15,673 nucleotides of DNA from the NCBI GenBank assembly GCA_945866165.1, contig CAMBGO010000033.1, positions 1 to 15,673 of the forward strand. The letters are read 5' to 3'. This DNA is from Chitinophaga pinensis (GTDB lineage: Bacteria; Bacteroidota; Bacteroidia; Chitinophagales; Chitinophagaceae). Shown in pieces: positions 6,607 through 13,358 of the stretch (positions within the stretch are counted from its first letter, which is position 1; every line of letters begins with the position of its first letter). The translations under genes were made by a program, and so were the position numbers. The notes below the pieces were generated by a model. That model was not told where the DNA came from. It saw only the letters and a list, made by a program, of their open reading frames with translations, and did not search any database.

Positions 6607-7662
6607 ATGAAAGTATCTTTTTCAATTTTATTACTCTTGCTAATCAATGCATGTTCGATTGCACAAGTTCAACGAGAAGGCATTCCAAGTGAATTCAGAA
6701 CTGGCATTACAGTTGACCAATTCATTTATGAAGAAGCTCCATTTCCACAATGCCATGCATCAACTATTGTTGAAACACCTGCAGGATTGGTATCTGCATG
6801 GTTTGGTGGAACAAGAGAAGGAAATAAGGACGTATCAATTTATGTAAGTCGGATGATAAATGGAAAATGGAATACGCCGATGCTTGCTGCAGAAGGTATC
6901 ATTGATGAACAAACAAGATACGCTTGCTATAATCCTGTATTGTATCAGGTTCCCAATGGAGAACTTATTTTATTTTATAAAGTAGGACCAAAAGTCATTG
7001 ATTGGACAGGATGGAAAATAAGTTCGAAAGACAATGGTATCACATGGAGTAAACCTGAGCAATTACCGGATGGAATATTGGGGCCAATAAAAAACAAACC
7101 ACTGTTGGTTGATGATGTGCTACTATGTCCTTCAAGTACTGAACGTGATGGATGGAAGGTGCATTTTGAATATACAAAAGACAATGGAAAAACATGGACC
7201 AAGGGGCCAGACCTGAATGATGCAAAACCCATCACAGGTATTCAACCTTCTGTATTGAGACATGATAAAAAAACATTGCAAGCACTATGCAGAAGCACGA
7301 ATGGAACAATCAATGAAACATGGAGCTACGACAATGGAAAAACATGGTCTACTATAAAACAAACATCCATTTCAAATCCCAATTCTGGAATAGATGCCAT
7401 GACATTAAAAGATGGCAGGCATCTTTTGGTGTTCAATGATGTTAAGCCAAGACAAAACGAAAAAGATGGCTGGAGCGATCGTTCGCCATTGAATGTTTCA
7501 ATTTCAACTGATGGAAAAAATTGGACGCCTATTATCATTCTTGAAAACGAAAAGGGTGGTGAATTTTCTTATCCCTATGTTATTCAAACATCAGATGGTG
7601 ATGTGCACATCACATATACTTGGAAGCGAAGGAAGATAAAGCATGTGGTTATTCGTTTATAA
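6607..7662 (+). CDS. Secreted sialidase-fold (BNR repeat) protein
   Basis: The protein has 351 residues with a hydrophobic N-terminal signal (2-19). Cleavage could follow SIAQ, or Cys16 in LINAC could be a weak lipobox. The rest is a beta-propeller of the BNR_2/sialidase-like family. Asp boxes (SxDxGxTW type) are at 140-147, 190-197 and 240-247, with a degenerate one at 300-306. Conserved family blocks are CHASTIV with AWFGGTREG (49-71), GIQPSVLRH (211-219), LCRS (227-230) and SYPYVIQTSDGDVHITYTWKRRKIKHV (321-347). The FRIP motif of classical GH33 sialidases is absent; CHASTIV stands in its place. The family is usually annotated exo-alpha-sialidase, but some propellers of this type are glucuronate lyases (CAZy PL42), so the activity is uncertain. 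The nearby aldolase and MFS genes fit a sugar-acid role. Confidence 0.75.
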   Translation: MKVSFSILLLLLINACSIAQVQREGIPSEFRTGITVDQFIYEEAPFPQCHASTIVETPAGLVSAWFGGTREGNKDVSIYVSRMINGKWNTPMLAAEGIIDEQTRYACYNPVLYQVPNGELILFYKVGPKVIDWTGWKISSKDNGITWSKPEQLPDGILGPIKNKPLLVDDVLLCPSSTERDGWKVHFEYTKDNGKTWTKGPDLNDAKPITGIQPSVLRHDKKTLQALCRSTNGTINETWSYDNGKTWSTIKQTSISNPNSGIDAMTLKDGRHLLVFNDVKPRQNEKDGWSDRSPLNVSISTDGKNWTPIIILENEKGGEFSYPYVIQTSDGDVHITYTWKRRKIKHVVIRL

Positions 7663-7690
7663 TTTTTTTCAATAGTAATTTTTGCTACAA

Positions 7691-7723
7691 GACTCCCCTC
7701 CTGGACAGGAGGGGAGTCTTTTT
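7691..7723 (+). terminator. Intrinsic terminator of the sialidase-like gene
   Basis: A perfect 12-base-pair stem, GACTCCCCTCCT (7691-7702) with AGGAGGGGAGTC (7707-7718), encloses the tetraloop GGAC and is followed directly by five T (7719-7723). The other side lacks a T-tract on the minus strand, so it acts on plus-strand transcription. Confidence 0.93.
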
Positions 7724-7759
7724 ATGTGTATTTATATTCTACATACTTATATGATAAAC

Positions 7760-7789
7760 AAAAAAAAGAGCCGGCGAATGCCGGCTCTT
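7760..7789 (-). terminator. Intrinsic terminator of the DEAD-box helicase gene
   Basis: A 10-base-pair stem (7766-7775 with 7780-7789, core GAGCCGGC/GCCGGCTC) has a 4-base loop. The A-run at 7760-7767 reads as eight U after the hairpin on the minus strand, partly inside the stem. It lies about 40 bases beyond the helicase stop at 7828. Confidence 0.92.
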
Positions 7790-7827
7790 GTGAGTTTGTG
7801 ATCTTTTTAAAGAAGATTAGTTTAGTA

Positions 7828-9150
7828 CTAATCAATTTGATAAGGGAAACGATTTGTTTTCTTTACCGCCATTCGCTGACCAGCATTATTCTCCGAACGG
7901 GTATTTCTATCACTGCTGCGTTCAATAGTGGTGAATGTTCTTCTCGCAGTTTGGGTTTGTGGACGCTGTGTAGTCCTTTGTGGTAAGGTTCTGCGAATAT
8001 CCGCTGAACCCGATGCCATCACAAAAGGATGCTCGTTTGTTACATGTATTGCATTGCCGATGAGCTTTTGAATATCTCTTAAAAATTCACGCTCTTCCCT
8101 ATCGCAAAAAGAAAACGCAATACCACTTGCACCTGCACGTCCTGTTCTTCCAATTCGGTGAACGTAGGTTTCAGGCACATTAGGCAATTCATAATTGATT
8201 ACGTGTGTAAGGTTGTCAATATCAATACCCCTTGCAGCGATATCAGTTGCAACAAGCACCCTTGTCGCTCCACTTTTGAAATTACTCAACGCACGTTGAC
8301 GTGCATTTTGTGATTTATTACCATGGATTGCTTCAGCATGCACACCATGTTGCATGAGGTCTTTTACAACCTTATCTGAACCATGTTTTGTTCTAGCAAA
8401 TACAAGAGCTCTTTCAATTGATTTGTCTTTCAACAAATGAATAAGCAAATGTTTCTTGTCCATCTTTTCAACAAAGAACATCGATTGTTGAATAGTTTGT
8501 GCAGTAGAGGAAACCGGAGTTACTTCAACCCTGACTGGTTCATTTAAAATGCTGTCTGCAAGATTTGCAATTTCATTCGGCATGGTTGCAGAGAAAAACA
8601 AAGTTTGTCTCTTCGATGGCAATTTTGCAATTACCTTTTTTACATCATGAATGAATCCCATGTCGAGCATACGATCTGCTTCATCCAACACAAAGATTTC
8701 GATGTTTGACAAGCTAATATATCCTTGCTGCATGAGGTCTAACAACCTACCAGGTGTTGCAATAAGAATATCTGTACCACTTCTCAATGCAGCAGTTTGA
8801 GGATGCTGTGAAACGCCACCAAAAACAACCAGGTGTTTCAAACCAAGATGTCTGCCATACGCTGCGATGCTTTCATCAATTTGAATCGCCAATTCCCTTG
8901 TTGGAGTTAGGACTAGTGCCCTGATACCTTTTGTGCGTTGTCCATTGCTTTTTTCAGCATACAAGTGTTGAAGAATGGGGATTGCAAATGCAGCTGTTTT
9001 TCCTGTGCCTGTTTGCGCACATCCTAAAAGATCCCTGCCGGCCAATGCAACCGGGATGGATTGTTCCTGAATGGGTGTAGGTGTACTGTACCCTTCTGTG
9101 TTGAGCGCCCTGAGGATCGGCTCAATTAAGTTTAAGTCCTTGAATAACAA
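7828..9150 (-). CDS. rhlE: RhlE-type DEAD-box ATP-dependent RNA helicase
   Basis: All helicase motifs are present in this 440-residue protein: Q motif TPIQEQ (25-30), motif I AQTGTGKT (45-52), Ia PTRELA (83-88), Ib TPGR (132-135), DEAD (156-159), SAT (187-189), ATDIAARGIDID (301-312) and HRIGRTGR (331-338). Residues 385-440 form a basic, polar, low-complexity tail typical of RhlE proteins, likely an RNA-binding extension. It unwinds RNA in the cytoplasm, for example in ribosome assembly, mRNA decay or cold adaptation. The start codon is TTG at 9148-9150: no ATG or GTG occurs in frame between the upstream TGA (9187-9189) and this codon, and the peptide (M)LFKDLNLIEPIL begins where the family normally begins. 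The gene is monocistronic, with its own promoter and terminator. Confidence 0.93.
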   Translation of the reverse strand: MLFKDLNLIEPILRALNTEGYSTPTPIQEQSIPVALAGRDLLGCAQTGTGKTAAFAIPILQHLYAEKSNGQRTKGIRALVLTPTRELAIQIDESIAAYGRHLGLKHLVVFGGVSQHPQTAALRSGTDILIATPGRLLDLMQQGYISLSNIEIFVLDEADRMLDMGFIHDVKKVIAKLPSKRQTLFFSATMPNEIANLADSILNEPVRVEVTPVSSTAQTIQQSMFFVEKMDKKHLLIHLLKDKSIERALVFARTKHGSDKVVKDLMQHGVHAEAIHGNKSQNARQRALSNFKSGATRVLVATDIAARGIDIDNLTHVINYELPNVPETYVHRIGRTGRAGASGIAFSFCDREEREFLRDIQKLIGNAIHVTNEHPFVMASGSADIRRTLPQRTTQRPQTQTARRTFTTIERSSDRNTRSENNAGQRMAVKKTNRFPYQID

Positions 9151-9173
9151 TGTAATATGATTTAATATGTGAA

Positions 9174-9193
9174 CACTTGAAACTGATCAAGTG
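9174..9193 (-). promoter_or_regulatory. Hairpin in the helicase 5' leader
   Basis: CACTTG (9174-9179) pairs with CAAGTG (9188-9193) around an 8-base loop, 24 bases before the TTG start. The predicted leader is about 115 bases. Long structured leaders are known for cold-induced DEAD-box helicase genes, so a regulatory role is possible, but nothing here proves it. Confidence 0.35.
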
Positions 9194-9273
9194 CTATATA
9201 GCCTGCCCAAAATGACCTGATGAACTCTGATACGTAAAGATAACTGGCCGGTCGAGAGAGTATATGAATGCTG

Positions 9274-9281
9274 CAAAGGTA
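9274..9281 (-). promoter_or_regulatory. -7 box of the helicase promoter
   Basis: Read on the minus strand this is TACCTTTG, a perfect TAnnTTTG match followed by CAGC, the form seen at many strong Bacteroidota promoters. No clear TTTG -33 element is visible at the right distance. Transcription would start near 9267. Confidence 0.6.
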
Positions 9282-9345
9282 AGGAATCCTTTTTTAATGG
9301 TTCTTTGGGAACTGTTAAAACGAAAGCCATCTATGTATTTAGGAC

Positions 9346-9380
9346 TTCCCCCATCAACGTCTCGCGAAGCGGATGAGGAG
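9346..9380 (+). repeat. 35-base hairpin repeat, copy A (decayed)
   Basis: This shares an identical core CGTCTCGCGAAGCGGA with copy B, 49 bases further on. The stem has lost its outermost inner-stem pair (A against A) and has one G-T wobble; the outer CATC/GATG pairing of copies B and C is weak here. It is non-coding and part of a three-copy cluster. Confidence 0.7.
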
Positions 9381-9396
9381 ACCTACTTCAACTCGC

Positions 9397-9431
9397 TTCC
9401 CATCACCGTCTCGCGAAGCGGACGGGGATGA
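9397..9431 (+). repeat. 35-base hairpin repeat, copy B
   Basis: The predicted fold is outer stem CATC/GATG, an A/G mismatch, inner stem CCGTC/GACGG, one bulged T, a three-base stem CGC/GCG and a GAA triloop. Flanks begin TTCC and end ATGA as in copy C. Confidence 0.75.
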
Positions 9432-9470
9432 TTGATTTTCATGAAATAGGTTTGACTAATAGTTTATATA

Positions 9471-9505
9471 TCATCCCCTTCCCCTGCGGGAGAAGGTGAT
9501 GGGAA
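9471..9505 (-). repeat. 35-base hairpin repeat, copy C (inverted)
   Basis: The minus strand aligns with copy B over all 35 bases without gaps, with eight... differences confined to the inner stem and loop: inner stem CCTTC/GAAGG in place of CCGTC/GACGG, three-base stem CCC/GGG in place of CGC/GCG, and triloop GCA in place of GAA. Stem changes are paired, so the fold is preserved. Confidence 0.75.
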
Positions 9506-9530
9506 GTGTTTCCTCAACCCTCTATACTCA

Positions 9531-9562
9531 CCTAAACACCTCAACAACTAAACGCCTAAACA
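9531..9562. repeat. 8-bp x4 tandem micro-array
   Basis: Four consecutive octamers (CCTAAACA, CCTCAACA, ACTAAACG and CCTAAACA) end one base before the stop codon of the M16 peptidase gene (9564-9566). They share the core CTMAAC with the arrays at 12466-12492 and 13227-13262. Confidence 0.7.
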
Positions 9563-9563
9563 A

Positions 9564-12374
9564 TTACTTCTCCTCCGGCATCTGCACAGCCATCATCTTA
9601 CCCTTTGAGCCTTGAATCATGATAGCCGCTTCTTTAATATCCGCAGCTGTTAGTTTTTCATAATATTTTTCTGCATTCAAGATGCGGTCGGCAGACTTTT
9701 CACCACGGTTGATTCCTTGTAGAGAAGAAAGCCAATACTCATTGCTCTTCACATCAACTTTGTATTTTTCGATCCATGCTTTTTTCACCTTATCTACATA
9801 AGAATCATTGATGCCTTTTTCTGCTATTGATTTTAATTCCTGTCTAAACGCACTAAGTAATGTATCCACTTTATTTGGACCGCATGGAAGTTGCAACACA
9901 AACTGATATCGACCGTACGGAATCTTTTCATAGCTAACATTTGTTCCACCACCATAGATGCCTTGTATCTTTTCCCTCATCTCTTCCGTGATCATAATAT
10001 TCATGGCATCACTCAATGCGTTCAACTTTAATGATGTTGCTTCGCTATAGGCTGATTCACCATGCATGATTCCCAAAATCAAACTCTTGTCTTCTTTGCC
10101 TCTTTTGAATTGAAAATTATTTTCACCTGTAAAAGGCCTGAGTTTATTGTCTACAAATGCCGACGGCGATTTGGCAGGAAGACCTGCAACATATTTTTCA
10201 AGCAAGGCAATGATTTCCTTTTCATCAAAACTTCCAACAATTGAAATATGCATACCACCAAGGTCACCTAAGCGTTCTTTATATATAGCCAAACAACGAT
10301 CAATATCGATCTTATCATAATTGTCCACTTTAGGAACCGCCGTTGGTGCAAGTGGATTATTATTATAAAGAACCTTATAAAGTGTATCGATAAATGCATA
10401 TTGCGGATTGGCTCCCAACATTGCTACTTGAGCCTTGCTACGTTGTACGGATGATTTGAACAACACCGTATCTTTTCTTGGTTCAGTTACATATAAGGTA
10501 AACAATTGGAAAAGTATTTCAATGTCTTTTTTAACACTGCTTCCAGTGAATCCTGAATAGTAATTTGAAATGACTGGACTCAATGAAACAGTTTTACCTG
10601 CCAACGATTTTTTCAAGTCTGTAGGATTGAAAGCTCCAACGCCCATTGTAGCAACCATGGTTGCTGCGTTCTCAGCACTGTATTTATCTTGTAAAGAATA
10701 ATTCGTTAAGCCACCAAATCTTGAAGTACCAATCAGGATCTGGTCGCTTTTAAAATCAGTGATCTTCAATTTCACTTGAATACCATTACTCAACACCAAT
10801 TCTGTTGTGCCCAACAATGCATTTTTTTTGCTGCTGATAACCTTTCCTGATGCAGGCACTTTCGTGAGCAAATTTGCTGCAATTGCTTTTTCCTCGTAAG
10901 GCTTAATGGTATTATCATTTGCTTTCGCATCAAGCATAGCAACAATTCCATCTGGAGAAGGCAGCATGTTGGTACTTGATGCCTCAGGTCCCATTACATA
11001 GGAGAACCTATTTTTTTCATTCTTAAAAATAGCAGCCACTCCATTCACTTCATCCAATGTAATAGATGGCAACATTGTTTTCACTTGATCAAATTCTACA
11101 GCAATCCCAGGTATCGATTCGTTATCAGTAAAGTTTCGGATATACTCATCAGCAAAAACACTTGATTCAGTTTTATCGCGGTTGTTGAAACTGTTTTCGT
11201 ATGAGTTCAACATATTTTTCTTTGCACGATCCAATTCAGCTGCTGTGAATCCAAAACGCTTTACGCGCTCTAATTCAGTTAAGGCTGCATCAATTCCTTT
11301 TTTTACATCTTGTGTGCCGGTACTTCCCTGTATTGAGAATGAATTATAATTTTTTGCATAGCTTCCAAATCCTGCAAACGCATAAATAAAAGGAGGATTT
11401 TCTTTTTGGGTCAGTTCTCTCAATCGAACACCAAGCATGGAAGTGTAAAGACTTCTTAACATATCATTTCTATACTCACTGAGTGTTCCTGATTTTTTTT
11501 CAGGGAAGGCAGGATAATTAATCGCGAATTCAATATTGGTTGCTTCTTTGTCTGTTACAACCATCGCCTTATTTTCATTATAAGCTGGCACCGATGAAAA
11601 TTCACGGCTCCTGCTTGTCATAGGATTTGTTAGGGAGGCAAAATGCTTATTAATCATTTTGAAGGCATCCTCTTTGGATATGTCGCCTACAACAACGACT
11701 GACATTAGGTTTGGCCTATACCAGTCTTTATAAAATCTTCTTATTGCATCTGGATTAAAATTTTTGATGATGCTATCAACACCAATTGGCAATCGCTTTG
11801 CATATTTTGATCCTTTGAAGAGTTCAGGATATACTTTTTTGAACATGCGTTCCTCACCACTTTTACCAAGTCTGCTTTCTTCTAATATGATTGCTCTTTC
11901 ACTGTTGATGTCTTCATCTAAATAAGTTACTTGATGAGCCCAATCTTCCAAGATCTGAAAACCCTTTTCAAGGTTATCGGATTTATCTGTTGGAATAGGA
12001 AGTATGTAAACAGTTTCATCGAAACCAGTATACGCATTCAGGTCGCTGCCAAACTCTACACCGATATCTTGAAGAAAAGAAACGATATCATTTTTTTTGA
12101 AATTCTTTGTGCCGTTGAACGCCATGTGTTCAGCCATGTGTGCAAGTCCTTGTTGATCGTCATCTTCAACGATCGAACCAACTTTAACGACAAGACGCAG
12201 TTCAACTTTTTTTTCTGGCTTTTTATTTTCTTTGATATAATAGGTAAGGCCATTAGGCAATGTTCCCTTTGTGATTTTTGGATCAGTGGGAATAAGCTGA
12301 CCGGGATTTACTTGTGCTGAAATGGATACAGAAAAAAATAAAATAGCACTAATTAAGAAGTGGATCTTTTGCAT
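9564..12374 (-). CDS. Periplasmic M16 (insulinase-like) zinc metallopeptidase
   Basis: I place the start at the ATG at 12374, giving 936 residues that begin with the signal peptide MQKIHFLISAILFFSVSISAQ. The frame stays open to a TTG at 12431, but the 19 extra residues would precede the signal. The N-terminal M16 domain has the inverted zinc motif HMAEH (79-83) and the third ligand Glu159 (NSE), 76 residues later, as in active enzymes. Two M16 half-units of about 450 residues follow each other in one chain, like PqqL-type periplasmic peptidases. The C-terminal half (about 520-936) lacks a second HxxEH and carries the GGTNVSYEKIPYGRYQF block typical of the substrate-binding half. It probably degrades peptides in the periplasm. 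The flavin-protein gene lies upstream on the same strand, 187 bases away. Confidence 0.9.
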   Translation of the reverse strand: MQKIHFLISAILFFSVSISAQVNPGQLIPTDPKITKGTLPNGLTYYIKENKKPEKKVELRLVVKVGSIVEDDDQQGLAHMAEHMAFNGTKNFKKNDIVSFLQDIGVEFGSDLNAYTGFDETVYILPIPTDKSDNLEKGFQILEDWAHQVTYLDEDINSERAIILEESRLGKSGEERMFKKVYPELFKGSKYAKRLPIGVDSIIKNFNPDAIRRFYKDWYRPNLMSVVVVGDISKEDAFKMINKHFASLTNPMTSRSREFSSVPAYNENKAMVVTDKEATNIEFAINYPAFPEKKSGTLSEYRNDMLRSLYTSMLGVRLRELTQKENPPFIYAFAGFGSYAKNYNSFSIQGSTGTQDVKKGIDAALTELERVKRFGFTAAELDRAKKNMLNSYENSFNNRDKTESSVFADEYIRNFTDNESIPGIAVEFDQVKTMLPSITLDEVNGVAAIFKNEKNRFSYVMGPEASSTNMLPSPDGIVAMLDAKANDNTIKPYEEKAIAANLLTKVPASGKVISSKKNALLGTTELVLSNGIQVKLKITDFKSDQILIGTSRFGGLTNYSLQDKYSAENAATMVATMGVGAFNPTDLKKSLAGKTVSLSPVISNYYSGFTGSSVKKDIEILFQLFTLYVTEPRKDTVLFKSSVQRSKAQVAMLGANPQYAFIDTLYKVLYNNNPLAPTAVPKVDNYDKIDIDRCLAIYKERLGDLGGMHISIVGSFDEKEIIALLEKYVAGLPAKSPSAFVDNKLRPFTGENNFQFKRGKEDKSLILGIMHGESAYSEATSLKLNALSDAMNIMITEEMREKIQGIYGGGTNVSYEKIPYGRYQFVLQLPCGPNKVDTLLSAFRQELKSIAEKGINDSYVDKVKKAWIEKYKVDVKSNEYWLSSLQGINRGEKSADRILNAEKYYEKLTAADIKEAAIMIQGSKGKMMAVQMPEEK

Positions 12375-12465
12375 TAGTTTGATTTGTAAATGCGAAATTA
12401 AGCAAACAGTATGATTAGTCATCAATGACAACCTGTTAAAAAAGGTTCATAAATTATAGTTTTTA

Positions 12466-12492
12466 CTAAACTCTAAACCTTAAACCCTAAAC
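12466..12492. repeat. 7-bp x4 tandem micro-array
   Basis: Four heptamers, the last one truncated by a base, read YTAAAC plus one variable base (CTAAACT, CTAAACC, TTAAACC, then CTAAAC). The array lies between the M16 peptidase start and the flavin-protein stop. It resembles plant telomere repeats only by chance of composition. Confidence 0.7.
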
Positions 12493-12561
12493 AATATGGT
12501 ATAGGGATCATGATCAAAAAAGCGAAAAGCCAAGATTGAAGGGGACTTTGCCCACTGAAAA

Positions 12562-13194
12562 TTAAGGCATCAACCAAGAACTGCCCGACAAGTCATTTTC
12601 ATTGTATGTAAACCTTGCCCTTCGATTTCCTTTGCTATGGGTATAATACCATTCCATCCAATCAATGATCGTTTCTACTACCACGAAATGCTGAAACCCA
12701 GCTTCACTCTCTTCCAGGGTATAATCAAATGCAGTTAATGCTTCGTTGAGTCCGGTGGAAGTTTGATCAAGTTCTGTCGATGGCGGCTGGTCTGTCATGT
12801 AGTATCTTCTGCTGTGGTGGCCGGTATGATCCCACTGTTCCTTGCACAAGTCATCCATATGATGAATAATGATAGCGCCACTGCATCGAATCTGTGTTCT
12901 CAATGATTGATCATATACCAACCAACTCATATGCATTGTTTGCTCAAGGTCTTGCATCTTTTTGCTACGCTTATCAGTATGCAAGTATATTTTCCGTGTA
13001 TCGATATCCACCCTTCTCAACACTACTGTTCTCATGTATGCGATGGAATCTACCGATGTACCTATAACGGCTTGGTGCATGGCACTTTTTCTATTGGTTG
13101 CCCCTTCATGCAGCATCTGCCAACAAATTTTTTCAATATCATCAATATGTGGAATACCAGTCCCCCAGGGATGTTCATTTTGCAAAAGACTCAT
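12562..13194 (-). CDS. PNPOx-like (pyridoxamine 5'-phosphate oxidase family) flavin-binding protein
   Basis: The 210-residue protein shows the split-barrel FMN-binding pattern. YMRTVVLRRVDIDTRKIYLHTD (about 53-74) corresponds to the RxVxLR strand and the FMN phosphate-binding region, KRSKKMQDLEQ (76-86) is the usual basic helix after it, and the C-terminus ends in EWYYTHSKGNRRARFTY...SSWLMP, the counterpart of the C-terminal substrate/FMN block of PdxH. It may be a pyridoxamine phosphate oxidase relative or a general FMN-dependent oxidoreductase; it is not close enough to PdxH to call that enzyme. No signal peptide is seen, so it is cytoplasmic. The ATG at 13194 is the first in frame and fits the family. 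Confidence 0.75.
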   Translation of the reverse strand: MSLLQNEHPWGTGIPHIDDIEKICWQMLHEGATNRKSAMHQAVIGTSVDSIAYMRTVVLRRVDIDTRKIYLHTDKRSKKMQDLEQTMHMSWLVYDQSLRTQIRCSGAIIIHHMDDLCKEQWDHTGHHSRRYYMTDQPPSTELDQTSTGLNEALTAFDYTLEESEAGFQHFVVVETIIDWMEWYYTHSKGNRRARFTYNENDLSGSSWLMP

Positions 13195-13226
13195 GGGGTG
13201 AAATTAACGAATAATTTAAGGTTTAG

Positions 13227-13262
13227 GGAGTTGAGGAGGTTGAGAGAGTTGAGGAGGTTGAA
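13227..13262. repeat. 9-bp x4 tandem micro-array
   Basis: Four consecutive nonamers (GGAGTTGAG, GAGGTTGAG, AGAGTTGAG and GAGGTTGAA) lie upstream of the flavin-protein start. Read on the other strand each contains CTCAAC or TTCAAC, related to the CTAAAC cores of the 7- and 8-bp arrays. The segment 13239-13251 recurs inverted at 13330-13342. Confidence 0.7.
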
Positions 13263-13329
13263 GTATTATTTAATCTGACAATTATCGAATAAATTACATC
13301 CAGTATAAAAAATCATATCAAAAAAATAA

Positions 13330-13342
13330 CAACTCTCTCAAC
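13330..13342. repeat. 13-base inverted partner of the 9-bp array
   Basis: CAACTCTCTCAAC is the exact reverse complement of 13239-13251 inside the nonamer array, 78 bases away. It lies 17 bases before the amidohydrolase start codon, so it would be in or near that gene's promoter or leader. Confidence 0.55.
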
Positions 13343-13358
13343 AAAAAATAAATAAACC

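Larger units (their letters stand above)
9151..9563. other. Gene-free region between the helicase and the M16 peptidase genes
   Basis: No credible coding frame is found in these 413 bases. From left to right they hold the helicase leader (9151 to about 9267), its promoter (9274-9281), a plain AT-rich stretch to about 9345, three copies of a 35-base hairpin repeat (9346-9380, 9397-9431 and an inverted copy 9471-9505), a short unremarkable piece, and an 8-bp tandem array (9531-9562) that ends next to the peptidase stop codon. Confidence 0.8.

Noticed and set aside
7815..7833. Second DtxR-like operator (TTAG...CTAA palindrome) at the helicase stop codon
   Set aside because: The spacing differs by one base from the site at 4253-4266, and it lies over a stop codon with no promoter nearby; more likely a minor hairpin near the transcript end.
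9346..9505. CRISPR array
   Set aside because: There are only three diverged copies, one of them inverted, with unequal spacing and no cas genes, which does not fit a CRISPR.
11931..12320. 129-codon antisense frame opposite the M16 peptidase
   Set aside because: It mirrors the conserved catalytic domain, has no family resemblance and no promoter or spacing that would support it.
12375..12431. N-terminal extension of the M16 peptidase from a TTG at 12431
   Set aside because: The extra 19 residues would lie before a complete signal peptide that starts at the ATG at 12374, so the extension is most likely untranslated leader.
12466..12492. Telomere-like repeat indicating a linear replicon end
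   Set aside because: There are only four imperfect units in the middle of a gene-dense region; the resemblance to plant telomere repeats is compositional.
12505..12560. Terminator for the flavin-protein gene
   Set aside because: On the minus strand there are short GGG/CCC pairing possibilities and a T-run, but no stable stem directly before the T-run, so I do not call one.
12907..13278. 123-codon plus-strand frame opposite the flavin-protein gene
   Set aside because: It is opposite the coding strand of a recognisable PNPOx-like protein and runs into the nonamer repeat array, which produces repetitive LRRLRELRR-type residues.
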